A stretch of 64,000 nt of DNA. Source: Acidithiobacillus acidisediminis. Its GTDB lineage: Bacteria; Pseudomonadota; Gammaproteobacteria; Acidithiobacillales; Acidithiobacillaceae. How positions within the stretch are numbered: the stretch's first letter is position 1; the number at the start of each line of letters is the position of its first letter. Under the pieces are notes generated by a model. It was not told where the DNA came from. It saw only the letters and a program-made list of their open reading frames with translations, and ran no database searches. This document shows, in pieces, positions 20,427-29,352 of this stretch. The position numbers and the translations under genes are program-made. The DNA lies in the NCBI RefSeq assembly GCF_023277115.1, contig NZ_JALQCS010000001.1, positions 2,350,001 to 2,414,000 of the forward strand, given 5' to 3'.

Positions 20427-23400
20427 GTGATTCCTCCGCGAGGATAGCGGCGACATCCACGGCGACCGTACTGGATATTCCGGGTTCCGTCATCGTCACT
20501 CCTATGAATTGCTCCGCCACCTGCAAAGTCAGATGGCGGTGGCTGATGAGCAGAAATTGCGTCTGCTGCGCCAACTGCCGTAGCAGACGACAGAATCGCT
20601 CGATATTGGCGTCGTCCAGCGGTGCATCGACTTCGTCGAGAATGCAGAAGGGAGCCGGGTTCAAGGCGAAGATGGCAAAGACCAGAGCGATGGCCGTGAG
20701 TGCCTTTTCGCCGCCGGACAATTGCTGCAGGGTACCGTTGCGTTTTCCTGGCGGTTGCGCGCGCAGGAGCAATCCAGCCGCCAGCGGATCCCCCGCACAG
20801 CGTTCGAGACCGGCCTGACCGCCACCAAAGAGTTCGGCAAAATATTCCTGCAGCTTCTGGTTCACCTGCTCCAAGGTGTGCTGAAAACGTTCCAGGGTCT
20901 CGGCATCCATCGCCGCCATGGCACTCTCCAGACTGATCAGCGCCTGATCGACGTCCGCGACTTGCTGCGCCAGATCCCCCTGACGACCCTGCAATTCGGC
21001 GAGCTCCTCTTCCGCGGCCAAATTGACATTACCAAGGCGGGCAAGGGCCGCCTGCACGCGCTGCAATTCTGCTTGCGGCTGGTGGTTTTCCGGCATTGGA
21101 CCGGGATTCTCCCCAAGAATCGCGGCCATTTCCTGAGCATGTAGCAGAAGTTCCTGGCGACGCTCCTCGAGATGATCAGATCGCGATTCCTGCTTGGCCT
21201 GTTCTATTTCCTGCTGGCGTTGCTGTGCCTGGAGGGCTTGTCGTTGCTGATCCAGGGCGCGTTGCCGCTGATGTAGCTCGTCGCCCTGCCCCTGCAGGGA
21301 GATGAGTGTTTGCTGGGCCGCCTCGCGCTGCTCCCGCTGTGCTGTGCGGCGTTGCTCGGCGCCGGGGAGCGCTCCCTGCCAGCTTTCCCAGTCCCGCTCA
21401 CGTTCCTCCGCCTGCTGTGCGATCCGCCGCTCCTCTTCAGCCAAGACCTGCAGGCGTTCTCTTGCACTGGTCTGTTCATTTTCCAGGCGCTGGCGTTCGA
21501 GTGCCCTGCGTTGCCCTTCCTCGCGCAAACGACCATAGCGTTGCCGCTGCTCCTGCTGCGCGCACTGGCGTTCCGCCACCGTCCGCCGGCTCTCCTGCTC
21601 CTGCTGCTGCAGGCCGGAGCCACGGGCGCGTTGACGCTGTAGTTCCTGATCGAGCGCTTGGTGACGCGCCTGGAGGCTTTGCAACTCCTGCTCGAGACGC
21701 TGCAATTCGTCCGTTTCTTCCCGCGCGCGCTGCGCCTCGGCCGCAAGGATGCTTTCCCATTGCCCCAGTTTCTCCCGCGCCTGCACGAGTTCCTGCTGCG
21801 CCGCCTGAGTCTGACGGCGCAAATCCTGCTCCTGAGCACGGACCGTGCCCAGACGCCCGCGCGCTACTCGGAGCGCCTCTTCCGCGGTCTGCACGCGAGC
21901 CTCGAGATCCGGCAGGATACTCGCAATTTCCTGAAGTTCCCGCTGAACCCGCAGCCAACTGGCATCATCGCCCTCCCGCCCCAAACGCCAGAGGCCCGAT
22001 CTGGAGCGCAACTCGCCCCGCGGCGTGATCCACTGCTCGCCTGCGCACAACTCTTCCATGCGCGCCTCGGCAAGCAGCAGATCTGGGATGCAACGCAAAC
22101 CCCAGAACCACGGCAGCAGCGCGCGATGCCAATCGGCATCCAGCTGCAGATGGTGCCAGAGCGCGTCGTCAGGCAACCCCTGCGCCTGTAGCCCCGGCGC
22201 TGGGCAGAGCCAACTCCCGCTTCCCTCTACCCCGTCGATGGCATCCACCAGTAAGGCATGGAGGCGATCGCCAAGTACCCACTCAACACACTGCTCCCAA
22301 TCTGGATGAACGCGCAGGATGGCGCTCAGGGACGTGGCCGTGCTAGGCCGTTCCTCTTTTTGCAGTCCGCGACAGAGGCGCTGCAAGGCCTCGCGCTGGG
22401 CACGCAGATGCTGTGCCTGATCGCGCACTGTCTGCCATTCGTCTTGCAGTTTTTCGCTGTCGCCCACGAGCGCGACGCCAAGCTGCTCTGCCGCGAGCAG
22501 ATCTGCCTGAACCTGTTGGGCACGCTGCTCCGCGTGATGGAGTCTTGCTTGTCGCTGCTGCAGTTCTCCCTCCTTTGGCTGTGGACGATTGGCAAGGCGA
22601 TTCCGCCGTCCCTCCATCTCGATAATGCGCGGTTGTATCTCGCGCCATTGGGTCTCCAACACGTCGACCTGCCGACGCCAGTCCTGCACCTTGTCATGCA
22701 GGGCGGTCTGTGCGGCCTCGGCGGCGCGGAGCTGTTGCTCCAGGGCATCTCGCTCAGAACGCAGTTTGCCTTCTTCCTCCGCGTGTACCCGCTCCTGCTC
22801 TGCCAGGACCTGCAAGCGAGCCTGCGCCTCCTCGAGCTGACGGGTCCGTCTTGCCATTTCCTCGTCATGGCGCACCCGACTCTCCTGCACCTCCTTGCGC
22901 GCCCGCGCCAGACGTTTCCCATCCTCCTGCAAACGTTGCCATTCCTGCTCTGCCAGCGCCTGTTCCGCTTGTGCGGCATACTGCGCTCCCTGGGCCTCGC
23001 GCAGCTGCTCTTCTTGGCTCTGCATTGCCTTGCGCAGGGCATCCAGAGAACTCAGTACCGCCATCTCCTCCGCTTGGTGCTGCTGCAACTGTTTTGCGCC
23101 AATCTGCAATTGTTCTTGCAGATGCGCGCGTTCGGCGTCCAATTCCGCCAGATGGAGCGTCAGTTCCCACCACTGCCAGCGCCGCTCTTCTGCCCGCAGC
23201 GCACGCAGGGTACGAGCTTGTTCTGCCTGACGGGTGAGGCGCTGGAACTGCTGCTCCATTTCCCCGTGGATGTCCCGCAAACGCTGCAAATGTTCGCGCG
23301 TTTCGGCGATTCGCTGCTCGGTTTCACGCCGTCGCTCGCGGTACCGACTGATGCCAGCGGCCTCTTCTAGCATGGCGCGCAAGTCTTCCGGCCGACTTTC

Positions 23401-23859
23401 GACAATCCGCCCAATGGTGCCCTGCTCAACGATGGCATAGGCACTCGCGCCCAGACCTGTGCCGAGAAAGAGATCACCCACGTCGCGCCGGCGACAGCGC
23501 GCATCGTTGATGCGATATTGGCTGTCGCCATCACGGGAGAGCTGGCGTTGCACCCGAATTTCCGCGGTGGCCGTCCAGGGTGCCGGGGCCTGACTGGCGG
23601 CATTGTCGAAGAGCAACTCGACTACCGCCTGTCGCGCTGGCGCATGCTTGTCTGCACCGTTGGAAATCACATCGGCCATGGCGCCACCACGCAACTGGCG
23701 CGCCGAGGACTCGCCAAGAACCCAACGAATGGCATCAATGATGTTGGACTTGCCGCAACCATTCGGGCCAACGATGGCCAAGGGGTTACGCTGGATGTCG
23801 ATGCGGGTCGCGTTGCGGAAGGATTTGAAACCGTGCAGGTGGATGGCGGAGAGACGCAT
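20392..23859 (-). CDS. smc: Chromosome condensation ATPase SMC
   Basis: A 1155-residue structural maintenance of chromosomes protein. The N-terminus has HLHGFKSF and the Walker A GPNGCGKSNIIDAIRW. Long Glu/Gln/Arg-rich coiled coils surround a hinge near residues 500-650. The C-terminus holds the ABC signature LSGGEKALTAIAL and Walker B FCILDEVDAPLDD. It compacts and segregates the chromosome with ScpA/ScpB, which are not in this window. It ends convergently with the HAD gene. Confidence 0.97.
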   Translation of the reverse strand: MRLSAIHLHGFKSFRNATRIDIQRNPLAIVGPNGCGKSNIIDAIRWVLGESSARQLRGGAMADVISNGADKHAPARQAVVELLFDNAASQAPAPWTATAEIRVQRQLSRDGDSQYRINDARCRRRDVGDLFLGTGLGASAYAIVEQGTIGRIVESRPEDLRAMLEEAAGISRYRERRRETEQRIAETREHLQRLRDIHGEMEQQFQRLTRQAEQARTLRALRAEERRWQWWELTLHLAELDAERAHLQEQLQIGAKQLQQHQAEEMAVLSSLDALRKAMQSQEEQLREAQGAQYAAQAEQALAEQEWQRLQEDGKRLARARKEVQESRVRHDEEMARRTRQLEEAQARLQVLAEQERVHAEEEGKLRSERDALEQQLRAAEAAQTALHDKVQDWRRQVDVLETQWREIQPRIIEMEGRRNRLANRPQPKEGELQQRQARLHHAEQRAQQVQADLLAAEQLGVALVGDSEKLQDEWQTVRDQAQHLRAQREALQRLCRGLQKEERPSTATSLSAILRVHPDWEQCVEWVLGDRLHALLVDAIDGVEGSGSWLCPAPGLQAQGLPDDALWHHLQLDADWHRALLPWFWGLRCIPDLLLAEARMEELCAGEQWITPRGELRSRSGLWRLGREGDDASWLRVQRELQEIASILPDLEARVQTAEEALRVARGRLGTVRAQEQDLRRQTQAAQQELVQAREKLGQWESILAAEAQRAREETDELQRLEQELQSLQARHQALDQELQRQRARGSGLQQQEQESRRTVAERQCAQQEQRQRYGRLREEGQRRALERQRLENEQTSARERLQVLAEEERRIAQQAEERERDWESWQGALPGAEQRRTAQREQREAAQQTLISLQGQGDELHQRQRALDQQRQALQAQQRQQEIEQAKQESRSDHLEERRQELLLHAQEMAAILGENPGPMPENHQPQAELQRVQAALARLGNVNLAAEEELAELQGRQGDLAQQVADVDQALISLESAMAAMDAETLERFQHTLEQVNQKLQEYFAELFGGGQAGLERCAGDPLAAGLLLRAQPPGKRNGTLQQLSGGEKALTAIALVFAIFALNPAPFCILDEVDAPLDDANIERFCRLLRQLAQQTQFLLISHRHLTLQVAEQFIGVTMTEPGISSTVAVDVAAILAEESLSVVGDKDHAG

Positions 23860-23914
23860 GGACGCCAGTTTTTGCTATCATGGTGGCAGAATTCGCAATC
23901 TTGAGGAGATCTTG

Positions 23915-24340
23915 ATGCCCAGTCAACCAAGCCGCGAGCTGCAGAGCTTCCCCAACCCGCAGCCCCATCGGGACTATCTGGTGCATATGGACTTGCCGGA
24001 GTTTACCTGCCTCTGCCCGCTGACCGGGCAACCCGATTTTGCCCATTTTCTGCTCGATTTCATTCCCGACCAGCGCAACGTTGAGCTCAAGTCCCTCAAG
24101 TTGTATCTGTGGAGCTTTCGCGACGAAGGGGCTTTCCATGAAGCGCTGACCAACCGCATCGCCGATGAATTGGCGCAGCTGCTTGAACCGCGCTATTTGC
24201 GTCTGCTGGGCCGTTGGTATGTGCGCGGGGGTATCAGTACCGATGTGCTGGTGGAACATCGCCAGCCAGGCTGGGACAATCCGCATCTGCTGGCACAGCT
24301 TGGCCCGGCGCCGTGGACTCGGCATCAGCCGGGCTACTGA
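23915..24340 (+). CDS. queF: NADPH-dependent preQ0 reductase QueF
   Basis: A 141-residue unimodular (type I) QueF that reduces 7-cyano-7-deazaguanine to preQ1 in queuosine biosynthesis. The catalytic Cys lies in EFTCLCPLTGQPDFA and the QueF motif is VELKSLKLYLWSFRD; RWYVRGGISTDV near the C-terminus is also typical. The ATG at 23915 follows GAGGAG. It is divergent from smc. The last 107 bases lie under the 3' end of the convergent dipeptidase gene. Confidence 0.95.
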   Translation: MPSQPSRELQSFPNPQPHRDYLVHMDLPEFTCLCPLTGQPDFAHFLLDFIPDQRNVELKSLKLYLWSFRDEGAFHEALTNRIADELAQLLEPRYLRLLGRWYVRGGISTDVLVEHRQPGWDNPHLLAQLGPAPWTRHQPGY

Positions 24341-25085
24341 CGCGTCCGTAGACGGCATGCGGGGCGCCTCGGCGCCATGCCCAGAGCTGATCCCCCAGAG
24401 AGAAGTGCCACCATTCTCCCGGGTGCTGCACAAAACCTTGCACAGCGAGGACATCGCGTAGGCACAAGCGGTTTTGATGCGCCTGGGCACCGGCAGAAGC
24501 GGCTGGCGCGCTAGCGAAGTACTCGGGATCAGCCCGATCACTGAAGTCATCGATCGGCCCCCCCATCGGGACTGCCGCGCCAGCCTCATCGAGCAGCGTG
24601 CAATCGAGGGCCGCCCCCGTACTGTGCGGTGGCGGGTGGAGGGGGTCTGGATTGGCAATACCCCAAAAGCGATAGACGCACTCGGCCAATTTCTCATACA
24701 GGATGGGATCCCGTCGCAGCAATTCCGCCGGCGTATTGCAGGCATTCACCGCTAGGAGCGCCTTTTCGCCCTGCTGTTCCGCCTCTTGTTGAAATTGTCG
24801 CCAGACCATGTAGGCCTGCACCTCGAGGGGGCGCCAGGCATCAAAAATAGCGATCTGCCAACCGGGGAAGCGTTGCTCCAGATCGGCCTGTGCTCGCTCC
24901 AACGCAGCGATGACTCCCGTCCGTAACCGCCAAGGAGATCCTCCCGCGTAGGGGGCGCCAGCAAGGAGATAGGGGTGCGGCATCAGACGTGGGAGGCGCG
25001 GCGGAATTTCGCGCAAGGCTTCGCCGTTGTCCCGAATGGGAATCCGCCCGTAGCTGGCATGTATCCCTTCACTGCCCGTTGCCAT
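24234..25085 (-). CDS. D-alanyl-D-alanine dipeptidase (VanX/DdpX, M15D family)
   Basis: A 283-residue protein, longer than the roughly 200 residues of VanX or DdpX. The zinc and catalytic residues are visible in FDAWRPLEVQ (substrate Arg), HSTGAALDCTLLD (His and Asp ligands) and GEWWHFSLG (catalytic Glu, His ligand). It hydrolyses D-Ala-D-Ala, normally for peptidoglycan recycling. No secretion signal is evident. The C-terminal 36 residues overlap queF and look low in conservation. It starts 14 bases after a DadA-like oxidase gene, so the D-alanine it releases could be oxidised. Confidence 0.85.
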   Translation of the reverse strand: MATGSEGIHASYGRIPIRDNGEALREIPPRLPRLMPHPYLLAGAPYAGGSPWRLRTGVIAALERAQADLEQRFPGWQIAIFDAWRPLEVQAYMVWRQFQQEAEQQGEKALLAVNACNTPAELLRRDPILYEKLAECVYRFWGIANPDPLHPPPHSTGAALDCTLLDEAGAAVPMGGPIDDFSDRADPEYFASAPAASAGAQAHQNRLCLRDVLAVQGFVQHPGEWWHFSLGDQLWAWRRGAPHAVYGRVSSPADAESTAPGQAVPADADCPSLAGDVPPAHRY

Positions 25086-25099
25086 TGCCTGTTCCTCGC

Positions 25100-26353
25100 T
25101 TAATTGTCGAAGCGCTCTGGTCGGTAGGGCCAGGGGTCAACAAAGGGGTGGGCATCCTGTTCAAGCATCTGCGCGACCAGGCGGCCGGTACTGGGGCCCA
25201 TGGTCAAGCCCTGATGACAATGGCCGAAGGCCAGGAACAGGCCCGGCTGCCGCTGTAAGGGACCAATGATGGGGAGCATATCGCCGGTACAGGGACGGTG
25301 CCCCAGCCAAGGCTGCGCATCCAAGGCCACACCCAGGCCTGGATACAGTCGCCGGGCAGCAGCCTCCGCCAGTTGCAACGGACGCGCGGAGGGCAAGTCG
25401 TCGCGACGGGCAAACTCCGCCCCGGTGGTCAAACGCAGGCCTCGCCGCATCGGGGCCAAGACATACCCCGCTTCGCTATCGAGTACCGGCAAGGGCAGAT
25501 CACTACCGCCGCTACTGCTGTAATGCTGATGATAGCCCCGTTTGACGAAGACCGGGGCCTGATAACCCAGGGGCTTGGTCCAGTCCGCCGTCCATGCACC
25601 CATGGTAAGAATCAGCCACGGCGCCTCACTCTGCTGGTGGTCTCCCTGTACCCGCCAACCCTGTGATGTTTTTTTCAACCCATGAATGCCCTCGAGAACG
25701 AATTCCCCGCCCTGCTGTTGAAAGGTTCGCAGATAGGCTTGGGATAGTGCTATCGGTTCACTCAAGGCGAGGGGTTGCGTCCAGTGCACGGCGCCCGCCA
25801 AGCCGCTTCGTAACATTGGCAAACGCCTCTCCAACTCTGCCGCGTCCCAGGCTGCATATTCCACATCGAAATGCAGCCGTTTGTACGCTGCCGCCTCGAG
25901 TTCAGCCTGCAGGTGCTGTCCCTCCTGAAATACCTGTACCCAGCCCCCCGGACGATACAACTCCGAAGCGTTAGTGAGAGCGGCCAGGGCCAGGTGATCC
26001 TCGAGGCAATGGCGAATGAGAGCACCGTAGGCCTTGGCGCTCTGCTGCAGACGATCTGGCCGGGAAGCGCGCCAATAGCGCAGAAAAGCGGGCGCCAGGG
26101 GTGGCAAGGCCTTGAAGCGATACTGAGCGCGACTGCTGCGATTACCCGCATATCGCCAGAGCTCGTGGAGATCGCGGGGAAAGGGCTGCGGAAAGACCGC
26201 CTCACGCTGGATAAGCCCGGCATTACCGTAGGAGGTGCCCTCCCCCGCCGGTTGCCGATCCCACAACTGCACCTGCCAGCCACGGAGCTGCAATTGCAGG
26301 GCAACGGACAACCCCACGATACCCGCACCCACGACGATCACGGACTTTGCCAT
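25100..26353 (-). CDS. FAD-dependent D-amino-acid dehydrogenase-like oxidoreductase (DadA-like)
   Basis: A 417-residue flavoprotein. The N-terminal FAD motif VIVVGAGIVGLSVALQLQLRG, the SYGNAGLIQ segment and the C-terminal FGHCHQGLTMGPSTGRLVAQ match DadA and related DAO-fold enzymes that oxidise D-amino acids to keto acids. I choose the ATG at 26353 (MAKSVIVVGAG) over an upstream start because the Rossmann motif should be near the terminus. It is co-directional with the D-Ala-D-Ala dipeptidase, which suggests D-alanine as substrate; glycine oxidase-type activity is an alternative. Confidence 0.8.
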   Translation of the reverse strand: MAKSVIVVGAGIVGLSVALQLQLRGWQVQLWDRQPAGEGTSYGNAGLIQREAVFPQPFPRDLHELWRYAGNRSSRAQYRFKALPPLAPAFLRYWRASRPDRLQQSAKAYGALIRHCLEDHLALAALTNASELYRPGGWVQVFQEGQHLQAELEAAAYKRLHFDVEYAAWDAAELERRLPMLRSGLAGAVHWTQPLALSEPIALSQAYLRTFQQQGGEFVLEGIHGLKKTSQGWRVQGDHQQSEAPWLILTMGAWTADWTKPLGYQAPVFVKRGYHQHYSSSGGSDLPLPVLDSEAGYVLAPMRRGLRLTTGAEFARRDDLPSARPLQLAEAAARRLYPGLGVALDAQPWLGHRPCTGDMLPIIGPLQRQPGLFLAFGHCHQGLTMGPSTGRLVAQMLEQDAHPFVDPWPYRPERFDN

Positions 26354-26486
26354 CGACTTGCCCCAAAGCAGAAATCCCGTTGCAAGCGTAGCACAGGACG
26401 CAGGCGAGAGCGCCTTACCTGCAGACAGCGCCAGGTCAGGACTCCAAAGACCCAGGCAGGAGACCATTGACTTCTCTTTCCGTTTT

Positions 26487-26505
26487 GATAATCATTCGCG
26501 TTATC
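26487..26505. promoter_or_regulatory. Fur-box-like operator
   Basis: GATAATCATTCGCGTTATC matches the 19-base Fur consensus at 14 positions by my count, with flanking TGATAA/TTATCA symmetry. It lies between the DadA-like gene and the Nramp gene, 33 bases before the Nramp start, and may repress one or both when iron is sufficient. Confidence 0.55.
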
Positions 26506-26538
26506 ATTTTTACGAACGTTAGATGAGGTACGCAGAAT

Positions 26539-27801
26539 ATGGCAACCGTTGGGGCACCGCGCACGGCAACGCCAGCGAACAAACGCCGACTTGGCACTTT
26601 CCTGGCTGTACTGGGTCCTGGCTTGGTGGTCATGCTTGCCGATACCGAGGTCGGCAGCATCATCACTGCGGCACAAAGCGGAGCCCAGTGGGGTTATCGC
26701 CTGCTCCTGCTGCAGCTGGTGCTGATGCCGATCCTGTACGTTGTGCAGGAACTGACGGTACGCTTGGGAATTTTTACCGGCAAAGGTCATGGCGAGCTGA
26801 TTTCCGAGTGCTTTGGCAAGGGCTGGGCCTATCTCTCCGTCAGCGGATTGAGCATCGCCAGTGCCGGCGCCTTGCTGACAGAATTTTCCGGCTTGGCCGG
26901 GGTCAGCGAACTTTTTGGCTTGCCCCGCGCCGTGGGCGTGGTTCTGGGCGCTGGCGCCCTGCTGTTCATCGTCATCACTGGCTCTTACCGCCGGGTGGAG
27001 CGCATCGCCCTGATTTTTGGCGCCTTCGAAGTCGTGTTTTTTGGTATTGCCTGGGCCGCACATCCCAATCTGAGCCAGCTTTTGCATGGCCTGACCCAAG
27101 TGGAACTGGGGAACCATGACTACATGATGCTGGTCGCTGCTAATATTGGTGCAGTCATCATGCCGTGGATGATTTTCTATCAACAATCAGCCGTGGCCGA
27201 CAAAGGGCTGCAACCAGCAGATTATCCCCTCGCCCGTTGGGATACCGGCATTGGCTCGGTGGTTACGCAGCTGATCATGGCTGCGGTCTTGATCGCCGCC
27301 GCTGCCACCATTGGGCGCTCCAATCCCAGTGCGCCCTTGAATACGGTGCAGCAGCTGTCCGAGGCGATTACACCGTTTTTGGGTACAGTCTGGGGAGGGA
27401 TCGTCTTTTCCTTGGGCATCGCGGGCGCTGGTATGATTGCCGCCATCGTCGCCACTCTGGCCGCGGCGTGGGGTTGGGGCGAGGTGACCGGGTTCAAGCA
27501 CTCCCTGGAGCACCATCCCCGTGAGGCACCGTGGTTTTATGGTACCTACACCCTCGTCTTGATTGCTGGCGCCGTTGCGGTGATCTTCATCCCCAATCTC
27601 GTAAGCCTGGACATTGCCGTAGAGGTGATGAATGCCCTTCTGCTTCCCCTGGTGTTGGGTTTTTTGATTGCCTTAGCGGTGAAAGCCCTGCCCAGGGAAC
27701 ATCGTTTGCGGGGCTGGTATTTGTGGCTGGTGCTGGCCTTAGGTGGCATCAGCGCGGGACTCGGAGTGTACGGTGGCATTACCAGCATTCCCGGTCTGTA
27801 A
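26539..27801 (+). CDS. Nramp-family divalent metal transporter, atypical
   Basis: A 420-residue protein with about 11 membrane helices in the Nramp fold: helix 1 GPGLVVMLADTEVGSIITAA and helix 6 GAVIMPWMIFYQQSA. In canonical metal transporters helix 1 carries DPGN and helix 6 carries MPH. Here they read DTEVGS and MPW, so the Asp and Met are kept but the Pro-Gly-Asn and His are lost. Metal selectivity may therefore differ from Mn/Fe. A Fur-like box lies just upstream. The ATG at 26539 has a GAGG about ten bases before it. Confidence 0.82.
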   Translation: MATVGAPRTATPANKRRLGTFLAVLGPGLVVMLADTEVGSIITAAQSGAQWGYRLLLLQLVLMPILYVVQELTVRLGIFTGKGHGELISECFGKGWAYLSVSGLSIASAGALLTEFSGLAGVSELFGLPRAVGVVLGAGALLFIVITGSYRRVERIALIFGAFEVVFFGIAWAAHPNLSQLLHGLTQVELGNHDYMMLVAANIGAVIMPWMIFYQQSAVADKGLQPADYPLARWDTGIGSVVTQLIMAAVLIAAAATIGRSNPSAPLNTVQQLSEAITPFLGTVWGGIVFSLGIAGAGMIAAIVATLAAAWGWGEVTGFKHSLEHHPREAPWFYGTYTLVLIAGAVAVIFIPNLVSLDIAVEVMNALLLPLVLGFLIALAVKALPREHRLRGWYLWLVLALGGISAGLGVYGGITSIPGL

Positions 27802-27822
27802 CGACGGTTTGCCGCAAATGAG

Positions 27823-27839
27823 GGAGCATTTTATGCTCC
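27823..27839 (+). terminator. Hairpin between Nramp and MFS genes
   Basis: GGAGCAT (27823-27829) and ATGCTCC (27833-27839) form a perfect seven-base stem with a three-base loop, ending only four bases before the next start codon. No T run follows. It may be a weak terminator or may shield the start of the MFS gene, which has no clear ribosome site. Confidence 0.35.
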
Positions 27840-27843
27840 TCCG

Positions 27844-29307
27844 ATGACGAAACGCAGGGCCAATACGCAGTTACATCCCCACCATCAGGCAATGGCGGGG
27901 ATTCTCGATGCGGCAAGCCTGTCCGCGGTGCATTACCGCCTCTGGCTGCTCGCCACTGCCGGTCCGCTACTGAGCGGTGTCAGCATGATGGTGCTGGGCA
28001 TCAGTTTGCCCCTATTACAGGGCAGGTTCCTGCTCAGCCCGAGCCTCATGGGCCTGGCAGCGGCAAGTTTGATGGGTGGGACGGTCATCGGGGCGCTCCT
28101 CAGTGGGCATCTGGCGGATCGCTTCGGGCGCCGCCCCCTACTCATTGCCAATGCCCTCGGCCTGCTGTTGGCAGGCATCTGGCTCAGTCTCACGCCCAAT
28201 ACCGTCCTTTTGATCGTCGGCGAGCTGTTACTGGGCATTGCGGTGGGCGGAGATTTTCCGGTGGGGAGCAGCTACATCTCCGAATTCATGCCACAGAATC
28301 ATCGCGGTCGCTTACTCGCGGCATCCATGGCCTTGCAACCCCTTGGCATGCTGCTGAGCGCCGGAATCGCCCTGCTTCTTCTGCCCCAGGGTGGCACGGT
28401 TTGGCGCTGGCTGATGGCCTCGCAGGCTATCCTCGCCCTGCCCTATTTTTTTGGCCGCTGGCGTCTACCGGAGAGTGTGCGGTGGCTGATGGCGCATGGA
28501 AAAAATCAACTCGCGGCGCGGGAACTGACCCGCTTTGCGCCCCAGCGCAGCGCTGAATTACAACGGATGGCAGCCGAACTCGGCCGCAAGAAACACGAGG
28601 TCAGCAAGATTCCCCTGCATGTCCAGGCTGGCTGGCGCATCCTGTTTTCCGCTGAGTACCTGCGCCGCACGCTGCTCGTTACCATGCCCTGGTTCTTGAT
28701 GGATATGGCCACCTACGGGATTGGTCTGTTCACGCCCCTGCTATTAGGCTCCATCAGCGCAGTGGCCACGGGGGTTGCGCCGTGGCACAAGGACTGGATC
28801 AACACCTTGCATACCGGCGGTATTGATCTCTTCCTGCTTGGCGGCGCCATCACCGCACTCTGGCTCGTACCGCGTTTTGGCCGCATGCAGGTACAGATTC
28901 AGGGCTTTTTCGGCATGGCTGCAGGACTGGTTCTGGTTTGGCAAGCCTCAGCCGCACACTGGCCCTTCGTCGCCCTGCTGGCGGGCTTCGCGCTGTATAA
29001 CTTCGCCATGACAGTGGGTCCCAATGCCACCACTTTCATCTTACCGACGGAGATGTACCCCACCCAGGTGCGCGCCTTGGGCGCGGGCTTTGCCGCTGCC
29101 TTCGCCAAGATCGGTGCCACCCTGGCCGTTTTTCTCCTGCCGATACTGCAGCAGGATCTAGGGGTGGAGATCCTCCTACTAGGGATGGCCCTGTTGAGTC
29201 TGCTCGGCGGCATCTTGTCCTATACTTTCCGCGTGGAGGGTCATGGGCTAACCTTGGAGGAACATCATGGGCCGTTACTCCTACGCTCTCGCCAACTGGA
29301 CCGATGA
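27844..29307 (+). CDS. MFS transporter, sugar/organic-acid porter type
   Basis: A 487-residue permease with 12 predicted helices. The loop motif GHLADRFGRRPL after helix 2, GGDFPVGSSYISEFMPQNHRG and RLPESVRWL match the sugar-porter and related MFS families; the second half has LPTEMYPTQVRALGAG. The substrate is unknown. It leads the central-carbon gene run (phosphotransacylase through enolase), so a sugar or organic acid that feeds glycolysis is a reasonable guess. Confidence 0.8.
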   Translation: MTKRRANTQLHPHHQAMAGILDAASLSAVHYRLWLLATAGPLLSGVSMMVLGISLPLLQGRFLLSPSLMGLAAASLMGGTVIGALLSGHLADRFGRRPLLIANALGLLLAGIWLSLTPNTVLLIVGELLLGIAVGGDFPVGSSYISEFMPQNHRGRLLAASMALQPLGMLLSAGIALLLLPQGGTVWRWLMASQAILALPYFFGRWRLPESVRWLMAHGKNQLAARELTRFAPQRSAELQRMAAELGRKKHEVSKIPLHVQAGWRILFSAEYLRRTLLVTMPWFLMDMATYGIGLFTPLLLGSISAVATGVAPWHKDWINTLHTGGIDLFLLGGAITALWLVPRFGRMQVQIQGFFGMAAGLVLVWQASAAHWPFVALLAGFALYNFAMTVGPNATTFILPTEMYPTQVRALGAGFAAAFAKIGATLAVFLLPILQQDLGVEILLLGMALLSLLGGILSYTFRVEGHGLTLEEHHGPLLLRSRQLDR

Positions 29308-29352
29308 TACGGGCCTTACGAGCAAAACGCTGTTCACATAACGGAGAATTGC

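Noticed and set aside
21306-23370. Long open frames antisense to smc
   Set aside because: They are shadows of the GC-rich, repetitive coiled-coil coding strand, with no ribosome sites or recognisable domains.
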